Source: Cyprinodon diabolis (taxonomy: Eukaryota; Chordata; Actinopteri; Cyprinodontiformes; Cyprinodontidae). Taken from it: a DNA stretch of 64,000 bases. The stretch is taken from positions 8,062,424 to 8,126,423 of the forward strand of contig CM060069.1 of NCBI GenBank assembly GCA_030533445.1, written 5' to 3'. Both the position numbers and the translations under genes were made by a program. Below, in pieces: positions 37,010 to 46,898 of the stretch (positions within the stretch are counted from its first letter, which is position 1; each line of letters begins with the position of its first letter). The notes beneath the pieces are model-generated. The model had not been told where the DNA came from. It ran no database searches and saw only the letters and a list, made by a program, of their open reading frames with translations.

Positions 37010-37768
37010 CATGTTTCTAACTTTTCAGTAGGGTTTTCATATCATGTCTGTTAATCAATAATGTGATGTAAAGCTTGGCAATATGCTCCTCAAGTTAGAC
37101 GTGTGTCTCTCGTCATCACACTAAAATAGAGACAGTTTAACCGCATGTATTGAGGTAAAGTAAAACATGATTGTGTGCTAAAACTTTTCTTTCACTAAAT
37201 TCACAAAAAGTCATTGTCATGGTAGGGATAAAATGGATTTTCCTTAAACACAGTTGTCCGGCTTTGGATTCGAATGCAAGATTTTGATTCCCTTTGGCAT
37301 ACACTGGATGACAGGTCAATAATTCATGGCCTACAAAACATTTCTTCAGCAAAATACCACTAAATTTTATCAATTTGATAGACTGTCTACCCAAAATAAC
37401 TACTGTACAATAGACATAGTAAAAAATTTGGTAGTCAGTTGGGCTTGGAAGGTGTGATTGAGTGGTGTGCACAGGTAGTAACCTCATTTACCAGAAAGAG
37501 TTTACCTAGCCAGATGGTCAGCACAAAGAGGTCTGACCAAATGGGTTGCATTATATCTTTTTTACAGAAATACACTTTTAGCTTATGAAAATCAGCTTTG
37601 AACAAGATTAGAAATATGCATTCAACTAAGTGGGGAGGTTGCATAATACCAACTTTAGTTTAAGATTCAATAACATCCATTCCCACTCAGTAGGGCTGAA
37701 ACAGCAGTCATGTTAGTGCAGAGTACTGAAGCTCTACATCAAGCCACCAGTTGGTGACCAAATATAAA

Positions 37769-37840
37769 TTCCCTGACCAGGAATCGAACCCGGGCCACAG
37801 CGGTGAAAGCACTGAATCCTGACCACTAGACAATCAGGGA
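37769..37840 (-). tRNA. tRNA-Glu (TTC), array unit 40
   Basis: All stems pair with one wobble each in the anticodon stem and T-stem, plus the variable-loop change of unit 7. Confidence 0.7.
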
Positions 37841-38600
37841 CATGTTTCTAACTTTTTAGTATGGTTTTCATATCATGTCTGTTAATCAACAATGCGATGT
37901 AAAGCTTGGCAATATGCTCCTCAAGTTAGACGTGTGTCTCTCGTCATCACACTAAAATAGAGACAGTTTAACCGCATGTATTGAGGTAAGTAAGAGATGA
38001 TTGTGTTCTAAAACTTTTCTTTCACTAAATTCACAAAAAGTCATTGTCATGGTAGGGATAAAATGGATTTTCCTTAAACACAGTTGTCCGGCTTTGGATT
38101 CGAATGCAAGATTTTGATTCCCTTTGGCATACACTGGATGACAGGTCAATAATGCCATGGCCTACAAAACATTTCTTCAGCAAAATACCACTAAATTGTA
38201 TCAATTTGATAGACTGTCTGCCCAAAATAACTACTGTACAATAGACATAGTAAAAAATTTGGTAGTCAGTTGGGCTTGGAAGGTGTGATTGAGTGGTGTG
38301 CACAGGTAGTAACCTCATTTACCAGAAAGAGTTTACCTAGCCAGATGGTCAGCACAAAGAAGTCTGTCCAAATGGGTTGCATTATATCTTTTTTACAGAA
38401 ATACACTTTTAGCTTATGAAAATCAGCTTTGAACAAGATTATTGATATGCATTCAACTAAGTGGGGAGGTTGCATAATACCAACTTTAGTTCAAGATGCA
38501 ATAACATCCATTCCCACTCTGTAGGGCTGAAACAGCAGTCATGTTAGTGTAGAGTACTGAAGCTCTACATCAAGCCAACAGATTGGTGACCCAATATAAA

Positions 38601-38672
38601 TTCCCTGACCGGGAATCGAACCCGGCCCACAGCGGTGAAAGCGCTGAATCCTAACCACTAGACAATCAGGGA
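38601..38672 (-). tRNA. tRNA-Glu (TTC), array unit 41, last complete locus
   Basis: Intact stems and anticodon TTC, D-loop GGTTAGG like the CTC copies, and a private variable loop (TGGG). It is more diverged in its flanks than interior units, as expected at an array edge. Confidence 0.8.
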
Positions 38673-38973
38673 CATGTTTCTAACTTTTCAGTAGGGTTTT
38701 CATATCATGTCTGTTAATCAATAATGTGATGTAAAGCTTGGCAATATGCTCCTCAAGTTAGACGTGTGTCTCTCGTCATCACACTAAAATAGAGACAGTT
38801 TAACCGCATGTATTGAGGTAAAGTAAAACATGATTGTGTGCTAAAACTTTTCTTTCACTAAATTCACAAAAAGTCATTGTCATGGTATGGATAAAATGGA
38901 TTTTCCTTAAACACAGTTGTCCGGCTTTGGATTCCAGTGCAAGATTTTGATTCCCTTTGTGTTAGTGTATAGT

Positions 38974-40027
38974 CAGTGTGCGAAATACCTGTCAATATTT
39001 GGGGGGTCCCCATCCCCCGATTGTTGCGCAATACCAATCTGAATTTTCTCAATATGCAGTAGGCCTATAACATTTCAAAGTCAAAGTCAGCTTTAATGTC
39101 AATTCTTCACATTCACCAGACATACAAGGACTCGAGAGGACGTTTCTCATTCACCAACAGTGAAACAGATAAAGTGCACAGGCACAACAGATAAGATCAG
39201 TTCCTAATACTTAAATTTAAACATTCAATTTCACTACAAAATATAAAATGTACAACAATATAAAATATGCAATACTTATGCTAGTGCAAAAATGCAGATG
39301 GTAATGGCAGCAGAAAAAAATATTATTATAATTATTACCAATTATGTAAGATATAGCATTTTTAACAGTTACAGTGCAAAAGAACAGTAAATAAATATAG
39401 TATTAATAGTAGTGCAGTAGAAAGTTTGTCTGGAGTGATTTATTTTTTATTTTTGAGGGGGGCTCAGCTTCCTGACAGCTTGGTGGATGAAGCTTTCTGA
39501 GCCTGAATAGACAGTCAGTCTATGAAAACACACACACTAGCAAAGACTGTCTGTCTGTCGCTATCTCTGTCTCTCTGTCTGTCTCTCTCTTTCGTGCACG
39601 CATATGTCCTGCTTTAATCCAGTTTCTGACGAATGGAACTGGGTCGAATTTGTCCAGAGGTCTATTGAGGTCCACAAACAGGAGTGAAGACCTGCTGTCT
39701 TCACGCAATTTGTGAAGACAGCGTTGTCCGTGTTATTAACTGCGGAAAAGCACATGGCTAATTTGCATATGCGAACAGGATTGGCTGGCTTCACTTGGCA
39801 AAAAACAGAACATATTTGTGAATAAAGGTATTGAATTTTAATACTGGACATGTTAAGCTTAAAAACTTTTAGTTACCATTAGTCACAAAAAAATATTTTT
39901 ATTTTACATTTTTTTGACAAGATTTAAGACCCCCTTTAAATTTTGCTTTTGAGGCTTTCAGGGGGTCTCATGGGTTAATCGGGGGGGTCGAGCCCTCCCG
40001 GACCCCCCCCCCGTATTTCGCACTCTG
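38974..40027. mobile_element. Putative DNA transposon bounding the array
   Basis: Matching inverted ends CAGTGTGCGAAATAC (left) and, reversed, CAGAGTGCGAAATAC (right) enclose about 1.05 kb. Both ends continue into G/C-homopolymer-rich sequence. There is no transposase and no clear target duplication. A Rex1-like LINE end and a CTGT-rich stretch (39546-39592) lie inside. Superfamily not assigned. Confidence 0.55.
39075..39520 (-). mobile_element. Rex1-like LINE 3' end fragment
   Basis: Read on the minus strand it ends in a GACTTTGACTTTG-type tail. Upstream is an AT-rich 3' UTR, then a short stretch that translates to SFIHQAVRKL, resembling the C-terminal end of Rex1/Babar reverse transcriptases. 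Only the 3' end is present. Confidence 0.5.
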
Positions 40028-40288
40028 CATCTCAAATTTTTTTAACCAACCAGTCTCCTAACTTTAACTGAAAGAAACATATATCGAAGTAGCTGCCAGT
40101 TAAAATTCACTGAGTGCTGCTGTGTCTCTCCTCCTCCACATTGCTACTCTGTACGTCAGTGAATAGCGACCCCAAATAATATTATGTCCCAAAGATCCCA
40201 TGATTTTACACCGAGAGGCAGGACTCAAGAGCAGCAGCAGAGCGAGGAAAAAACACGGACTGAAAACGTTCTGAACACTGAAGATATA
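40028..40288. other. Non-coding stretch
   Basis: Unique-looking sequence between two transposons. I see no gene in it. Confidence 0.6.
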
Positions 40289-40948
40289 CACTGCCTGGCC
40301 AAAAAAAAAGTCGCCACCTGGATTCAACTAAGCAAATAGGTACGAGCCTCCTATTGGATAATTACTGCATGGGCGATTATCTTTCAGCTGGCAACAAGTT
40401 ATTTAACCCCAACTGGTGCAATGACTTGCTTCTCATTTCCTAAACAACCATGTCGAAAGACACATCCCGTGGTCGTGGGAAAGATGTTAGTCTGTTTGAG
40501 AAGGGTCAAATCATTGGCATGCATCAAGCAGAGAAAACATCTAAAGAGATTGCAGAAACTACTAAAATTAGGTTAAGAACTGTCCAACGCATTAATAAAA
40601 ACTGGAAGGATAGTGGGGACCCATCATCTTCAAGGAAGAAATGTGGTCGGAAAAAAATCCTGAATGATCGTGATCAGCGATCACTTAAACGTGTGGTGAG
40701 ATCAAATCGAAGAAAAACAACAGTAGAGGACAGGGCTATGTTTAATACTGAAAGTAAGAGCATTTCCCCATGCACAATGCAAAGGGAACTCAAGGGATTG
40801 GGACTCAACAGCTGTGTAGCTGTAAGAAAACCATTAATCCAGGGGTCACCAACCTTTTTAAGGCTGAGGGCTACTTCATGGCTACCGAGTCATAGGAAGG
40901 GCTACCAATACTGACCTATGAACTGGAGGGATCAGTGTTCACCTACAT

Positions 40949-42531
40949 CAGGGGTGCCCAACCAGTCGATCGCGGTCTACCAGTCGATCGCGGGCGGAGT
41001 TTCAGTCGATCGCGAGAAGTTTTACAACAATGTAGACCTATTTATGGCTATGACAAAAAAAAAAAAAACGTTTTAAAAACACAAATCAAATCATTGATCA
41101 CGAGAGGACAATGTGTATTTTCATAATAATAAAATGAAAAATAAAAAGTATGCAGGGAACCTTTTTTTATGCATGCTGATTGCTGGGCATGGTTTGCCAC
41201 GGTTGCTAGGTTGTTACCAGGGACTCTAAAGCGCGAAGAGGAATCTGAAGAGATAATGAGATAATGACATCTATCACAACTGATGGGGCTCCATCTATGG
41301 TTGGGCGCACTGCTGGATTCGTTGCTCTGTTCAAGCTGTCTGAAACATTCCTGGATTTTTGGATCAACCACTGTGCGGCAATATTTTAAATATTAAGCAT
41401 GTCATGGACGTTGCGATGAAAATCGTTTGCTCTGTTCGGGCTTGGAGTTTTCAGAGGCGTTTATTCCGTGCCCAGGTACACCGACGTCAGGTGGCTGAGC
41501 GTTGGCAGATTCTTCGAAAGATTTTTGGAACTGTGTTGTTCTTCGATTCTATATAGAACAGACGAGGCGTGTAAACTTGTTCTGTATATTTATTCCCAAA
41601 CTTCCACAGAACCTTTCAGTACCAAGCTACATTCAGAACTGCCCTCTCGCTCTAGCCTCCAACCCGTGATGCCACGCGCCCCATTGCATGCTGGGTATTG
41701 GAGTTCAAGAGCTTTCCGGCTCATAACATCACAGGAACTTTTGCCCGAAATTAAAGAAACAGTCAACAACCCATTCTGCTGTATGTTACATCTTCACATC
41801 CACATAGTTATTACTTAGTATTTTCCTATTTTTATCTGTTTTCCTGTTTAATTTTAATCCATTTGCCAGTTTGTCTGCCTATGCCCAGTGAAGTTTATCA
41901 TTCTGAAATAGTGGACTTCCCTTCTCCTTCTTCCTCCTTTGAAGTGATCTTAGACAGATTTTATTTGTCATTTTGTTTACACAAGTGTAAAACAAAAAGA
42001 AATTTAGTTTGGAACAGCTCTCTGGACAATTTCATCTTTTTTTAAAGTGCTGCCTTGAAAAGAAGTAAAAAATATATATATATATTTATATATATCAGTG
42101 ATATAAACGTATGACTGTAAATTTACAGTTCTAACGTGTTTTTGTTTTCTCTCTACTGGACTGTGTGTGTGTATCAATTTGTGTATTTAGATTTTTTGAC
42201 TGCACAGCCTTTGTCTGGAGATCTTGACTGCTCTTTTCTATAGTTTTTGAGTGAGTGAGTGAGTGAGTGAGTGAGTGAGTGAGTGAGTGAGTGAGTGAGT
42301 GAGTGAGTGAGTGATATGTTGTGAAGTTCTTATGAGATTGTTAAGTTCTTTTTTTGCAACCTATTTTTTGACACAATTGATAATTTCCCCGTTTGTTGGA
42401 CTTACTGTTTATTCTCCACCTGTGCAAATAAAAAACAAATACTGCCCATCTCTTGTGTTTGGCTTGGTAGATCTCGGCATGCCATCAACTTCAAAAGTAG
42501 ATCTTGGTTTAAAAAAGGTTGGGCACCCCTG
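40949..42531. mobile_element. hAT element B, internally deleted, inside hAT A
   Basis: Perfect 15-bp inverted ends CAGGGGTGCCCAACC/GGTTGGGCACCCCTG with flanks ACCTACAT and ACCTACAG (8 bp, one mismatch). Remains of a hAT transposase are readable on the + strand near 41270-41530: TTDGAPSMVG-like sequence, then TDVRWLSVGRFFERF. A GTGA-type microsatellite sits at about 42248-42313. Long deletions and frame breaks make it non-autonomous. Confidence 0.88.
42248..42313. repeat. (GTGA)n microsatellite
   Basis: About 16 perfect GAGT/GTGA tetranucleotide repeats within hAT B. Confidence 0.95.
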
Positions 42532-43511
42532 ACCTACAGTAAATCTCATCCATAAAAACTAATTTTTATTCTTATTTTATTCTTTTATTCATTTCTAATT
42601 TTCTTTTTAATATTGTCATTTTGAAACCACTGAAATATGATGAAATAGTTAACATGATGAAATAATATATAAATGATTAAAAAGAAGAGCAACAGAATTA
42701 AAAAAAAAATTAAACTTAACCCACTGAGTGAGTTCTTCTGTTTTCAGAAGACGAAGAGGGCACCCCGCAGGCACCGTGTCAGTGACCCATGCACTAATCA
42801 GTGAGGCTAACTGGAAAAAAGGGCTTCAATTTGCTAGGGAGCATAAAGATCGGACTGTGGAGCAATGGAAGAAGGTCATGTTGGCTGATGAGTCCAGATT
42901 TACCCTGTTCCAGAGTGATGGGCGAATCAGGGTAAGAAGAGAGGCAGGTTAAGTGATGCACCCACCATGCCTAGTGCCTACTGTACAAGCCTGTGGGGGC
43001 GGTGTTATGATCTGGGGTTACTGCAGTTGGTCAGGCCTTGGTTCAGCAACAGTATGTGCTCAAAGAATGAGGTCAATTGACTACCTGAATATACTGAATG
43101 ACCAGGTTATTCCATCCATGGACTTTTTCTTCCCTGATGGCACAGGCATATTTTAAGATGACAATGCCAGGATTCATCGGGCTCAAATTGTGAAAGACTG
43201 GTTCAGGAGGCATGACACACACATCGATTGGCCACCACAGAGTCCAGACCTCATCCCCATTGAGAATCTTTGCGATGTGCTAGAGAAGGCTTTGCGTAGC
43301 GGTCAGACTCTACTATCATCAATGCAAGATCTTGGTAAAAAATTAATGCAACGCTGGATGGAAATAAATCTTTTGACATTGAAGAAGCTTATCGAAACAA
43401 TGCCACAGCGAATGCATGCCATAATCAAAGCTAAAGGCGGTCCAACAAAGTTTTAGAATGAGTGACCTTTTTTTTGGTGGCAACTTTATTTTTGGCCAGG
43501 CAGTGTATATA

Positions 43512-44717
43512 CACTCACCGGCCACTTTATTAGGTACAACTGTTCGTTAACACTTAATTTCTAAGCAGCCAATCACATGGCGGCAACTCAGTGCATTTAG
43601 GCATGTAGACATGGTCAAGACAATCTCCTGCAGTTTAAACCGAGCATCAGTATGGGGAAGAAAGGTGATTTGAATGACTTTGAACGTGGCATGATTGTTG
43701 GTGCCAGAAGGGCTGGTCTGAGTATTTCAGAAACTGCTGATCTACTGGGATTTTCACGCACAACCATCTCTAGGGTTTACAGAGAATGGTCCGAAAAAGA
43801 AAAAACATCCAGTGAGCGGCAGTTCTGTGGGCGGAAATGCCTTGTTGATGCCAGGGGTCAGAGGAGAATGGCCAGACTGGTTCGAGCTGATAGAAGGGCA
43901 ACAGTGACTCAAATAACCACCCGTTACAACCAAGGTGGGCAGAAGAGCATCTCTGAACGCACAGTACTTTGAGGCAGATGGGCTACAGCAGCAGAAGACC
44001 AAACCGGATGCCACTCCTTTCAGCTAAGAACAGGTAACTGAGGCTACAATTTGCACAAGCTCATCGAAATTGGACAATAGAAGATTGGAAAAACGTTGCC
44101 TGGTCTGATGAGTCTCGATTTCTGCTGCGACATTCGGATGGTAGGGTCAGAATTTGGCGTCTACAACATGAAAGCATGGATCCATCCTGCCTTGTGTCAA
44201 CGGTTCAGGCTGGTGGTGGTGGTGTCATGGTGTGGGGAATATTTTCTTGGCACTCTTTGGGCCCCTTGGTACCAATTGAGCAACGTTGCAACGCCACAGC
44301 CTACCTGAGTATTGTTGCTGACCATGTCCATCCCTTTATGACCACAATGTACCCAACTTCTGATGGCTACTTTCAGCAGGATAATGCGCCATGTCATAAA
44401 GCTGGAATCATCTCAGACTGGTTTCTTGAACATGACAATGAGTTCACTGTACTCAAATGGCCTCCACAGTCACCAGATCTCAATCCAATAGAGCATCTTT
44501 GGGATGTGGTGGAACGGGAGATTCGCATCATGGATGTGCAGCTGACAAATCTGCGGCAACTGTGTGATGCCATCATGTCAATATAGACCAAACTCCCTGA
44601 GGAATGCTTCCAGCACCTTGTTGAATCTATGCCACGAAGAATTGAGGCAGTTCTGAAGGCAAAAGGGGGTCCAACCCGTTACTAGCATGGGGTACCTAAT
44701 AAAGTGGCCGGTGAGTG
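43512..44717 (+). mobile_element. Second Tc1/mariner-type element, abutting the first
   Basis: Inverted ends CACTCACCGGCCACTTTATT and the reverse at the right, TA on both sides (43510-43511 and 44718-44719), total 1206 bp. It lies six bases beyond the last terminal base of the first Tc1, in the TATATA left by that copy's TA target. Its ends are a different family from the first copy. Confidence 0.93.
43652..44684 (+). pseudogene. Tc1-like transposase with stops and frameshift
   Basis: It starts MGKKGDLNDFERGMIVGAR with a helix-turn-helix (SISETADLLGFSRTTISRVY). In-frame stops follow at about 43970, then more near 44036 and 44080. The frame shifts before the catalytic half, where SDES, QQDNAPCHKA and NPIEHLWD carry the DDE residues (44104-44510). 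A late stop precedes the C-terminal KLPEECF to GGPTRY tail. Inactive. Confidence 0.88.
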
Positions 44718-44719
44718 TA

Positions 44720-45129
44720 CATGTTTTGAGCTAAAAGAACCAAAGAGCTATGTTAAAGCTGCAGCAAAACTTATTGTTCATATGTATCAGGGCAGATTTA
44801 CAGAGCAGAGTGTAGAAAACAACAGGTGCAGATGGTAAGGTTGAGAATGACCTTGATCCGACACACACACAGAAAAAGCTGATTAACGGGAGCAGAAAGG
44901 CAAGAAGCAACTCCATATTTGGACATAGGAAGTAGGGAGTATGATCATTCCGTGGGACTGTCTGTGTGAAGCTGTAAGATTTTCCCCTATGAAGATAATA
45001 AAAAGAGCCGGTAATGCAGGGGGGGTCAGAGTTGCAGTTTGCAGATGCGTGCTGCTGATGCTCCTCTCCCTTTGCAAAGGCGAATCAAAGCTTCTTTGTC
45101 CAGAATTTCTTTATAACACTCAATCTCAG
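44720..45129. other. Non-coding stretch
   Basis: About 400 bp between transposons. I recognise neither gene nor repeat. Confidence 0.5.
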
Positions 45130-45133
45130 TTAA

Positions 45134-45868
45134 AGGAATAGTACACCGAAACATGATTAGCCTTCATTTTCTACTCACCCCCATGCTGAACAACACTCTG
45201 GAGTACTTTTTTGATATCTCAAATGCATCTGGAGATCTGGGAGGCTTCTTGCTGTCTGCTGACATTCAAATAATGGAGGTCTATGGCGCCTGAGGCGTTC
45301 ACGAGTCTACGGAAACCGCGGCAGACCAAACCAGATGAAAGTGCGCATTCAGCGTCTGCTCTGCCGATAATGCAAGCGTAGAAGAAGAAATGTTCTGTTT
45401 ACCTGTGCAAAGAAAGAAACAACGAAAGAAAAATGTCTGAGGACTTCAGTGTTGAGGAAGAGCATGAGTTCTTTGCCGAGCTGAATGCGCACTTTCGTCT
45501 GGTTTGGTCTGCCATGGTTTCCGTAGACTCGTGAACGCGCTTTTAGGAAATCCTATACACTACTGTTTATGCTCTAAAAACATTTTAAATGACTTTGTTT
45601 CGAGTAAATTATGGACGCTACCCACTCAGGACACTTGGAATACATTGGACGAGCAGTATGGAGGAATATTGACACGTTTTTTGTGGACATTTATGGACCT
45701 TTCTGCCTCGGGCACCATAGACCTCCATGATTTGAATGTCAGCAGACAGCAAGAAGCCTCCCAGATCTCCAGATGCATTTGAGATATCAAAAAAGTACTC
45801 CAGAGTGTTGTTCGGCATGGGGGTGAGTAGAAAATGAAGGCTAATCATGTTTTGGGTGTACTATTCCT
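45134..45868. mobile_element. Fold-back MITE with TTAA target duplication
   Basis: The 735-bp element is flanked by TTAA (45130-45133 and 45869-45872). Its outer arms (about 45134-45290 and 45715-45868) are near-perfect inverted repeats of some 155 bp starting AGGAATAGTACACC. A second inverted pair (about 45297-45355 and 45478-45540) sits inside. No coding capacity. TTAA targets point to a piggyBac- or Kolobok-type mobiliser. Confidence 0.85.
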
Positions 45869-45872
45869 TTAA

Positions 45873-46890
45873 GTTACCTGCACACGAATTAACGGACCCG
45901 GGGAAAAACCATGACGGTGTTTTTCAACATACCATATGCCATGATCATACTTTTTGGACATTGGGAACCAGTGTCCATATTTCATCTTAATAGATGACCA
46001 GAGGAGAACATGAAGCTTTGGTGAATAATAGCTGGGGGACTTCTGCTGTCCCCCCTTTTCAGCCAAAGCAGTCAAAGGCAAGTCACATGAAAGCCACCAG
46101 AGGTGTGAAAACCTACCCCCCTCTCTGTGAGAACAGATCAAAACCACAGAGCAAACAAGATTCTCCCCTCTTTTTGCTCCTGGTATCTTCTGCTCCTGCG
46201 CTCAAAGCTGGGGCCCACTGTGGCTGGATCTCCACCACAGTGGAGATGCGGGCCCCAGGGGAACCAGATCCCAAGAACCATGAAGGATAGGTCAGAACCT
46301 TTCAGAACCAAACTGCTGCAAAACAGACTTTTTGCAACACGTTTCTCTTGAGTTTCAGAACCTATAGAGCCAAACTGGATGAGAACCATGCCCTGGGTGT
46401 AAGCCTGAAGGGGACCCCTCCAGTGTGCCACTGAGACAAAGAACCCCTGCTGTGCCCTGACTGCAGAGCTGCAACTGGATGAAACTCAAGCTTTCCAAAT
46501 GGACATGGAGAAAGGTTTGCAGGTCTGGCATTATTAGGGACAGAACAAGCAATGTGTCTTTTGATGATGCTAATCATATCACGTGTTTACTGCCGAGTAA
46601 AGACAACGCTAATTTATGCTAAAGAATGGACTGCATGCTACGCTATGCTACAGGAATATGTGTTGAGCTGTTGCTGAAGCTTGGACAAGCTTTATTCACA
46701 AAGGGGTTGTGGTGAATTTATTCCATGTATGTGCAGAATTAACTGTTTGACCATGATTAGTGCTCGAATCACAGTTTCATTTATTGTTCTAACACACAGT
46801 AAGACTGTGTCATAAACACTATATAGCAGCTGAAATAATATCTGATTAAATAAGATATTTTACCACCCCTACAGGGGAGGGCAATAAACA
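45873..46890. other. Non-coding stretch
   Basis: About 1 kb with a few short ORFs that resemble nothing I know. No repeat ends found. Confidence 0.5.
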
Positions 46891-46898
46891 TCTTAAAG

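Larger units (their letters stand above)
4914..38959. repeat. Tandem tRNA-Glu satellite: 41 units plus a partial one
   Basis: Head-to-tail units start at the AACCGCATG motif (4914, 5746, 6577 and so on up to 38802). Successive tRNA starts are 831 bp apart in the standard form, and 809-832 bp apart where units carry small indels. Units are nearly identical by eye. Each has about 630 bp of AT-rich spacer, one minus-strand tRNA-Glu-derived locus and about 130 bp more spacer. The array starts inside the gap and stops at CCCTTTG (38959), where unit 42 breaks off after about 158 bp next to a transposon-like element. I recognise no other RNA gene in the spacer. The recurrent ORFs of about 116 and 69 codons on the minus strand look like by-products of the repetition. 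Confidence 0.97.
40840..42791. mobile_element. hAT element A, non-autonomous, inserted in the Tc1 transposase
   Basis: The left end is CAGGGGTCACCAACC and the right end ends AGTGACCCATG, a decayed inverse. The 8-bp flanks CATTAATC (40832-40839) and CACTAATC (42792-42799) differ by one base and fall exactly where the Tc1 reading frame is interrupted. Without its own insert it would be about 0.36 kb, MITE-sized, with no coding capacity. Confidence 0.75.
40450..43456 (+). pseudogene. Tc1-like transposase, split and with stops
   Basis: The N-terminal half (40450-40839) holds the paired helix-turn-helix DNA-binding region (LFEKGQIIGMHQAEKTSKEIA, then RTVQRINKNW). It stops at KPLI where a hAT element is inserted. 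Reading resumes at 42797 with SEANWKKGLQF. The catalytic landmarks are visible: ADES with the first Asp, DDNARIHRA with the second, and PIENL with the Glu of the DD34E triad. At least two in-frame stops occur (after RREAG and before DDNARIHRA). Not functional as it stands, although the ends might still be mobilised by a related transposase. Confidence 0.9.
40289..43505 (+). mobile_element. Tc1/mariner-type element, interrupted by nested hATs
   Basis: The inverted ends start CACTGCCTGGCCAAAAA and match in reverse at the right (TTTTTGGCCAGGCAGTG), flanked by TA on both sides (40287-40288 and 43506-43507). Subtracting the 1952-bp insertion and its 8-bp duplication leaves about 1.26 kb, a normal length for a Tc1 copy. 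Confidence 0.92.

Noticed and set aside
4914..38959. About 80 minus-strand ORFs of roughly 116 and 69 codons, one pair in most units
   Set aside because: They recur only because the DNA repeats. Differences between units are mainly amino-acid changing (for example H/Q, K/I, E/K, T/S), several units break the frame, and no domain or start context is recognisable.
4914..38959. CRISPR-like regular repeats
   Set aside because: The repeats are full 831-bp tandem units without unique spacers, in a vertebrate-type genome.
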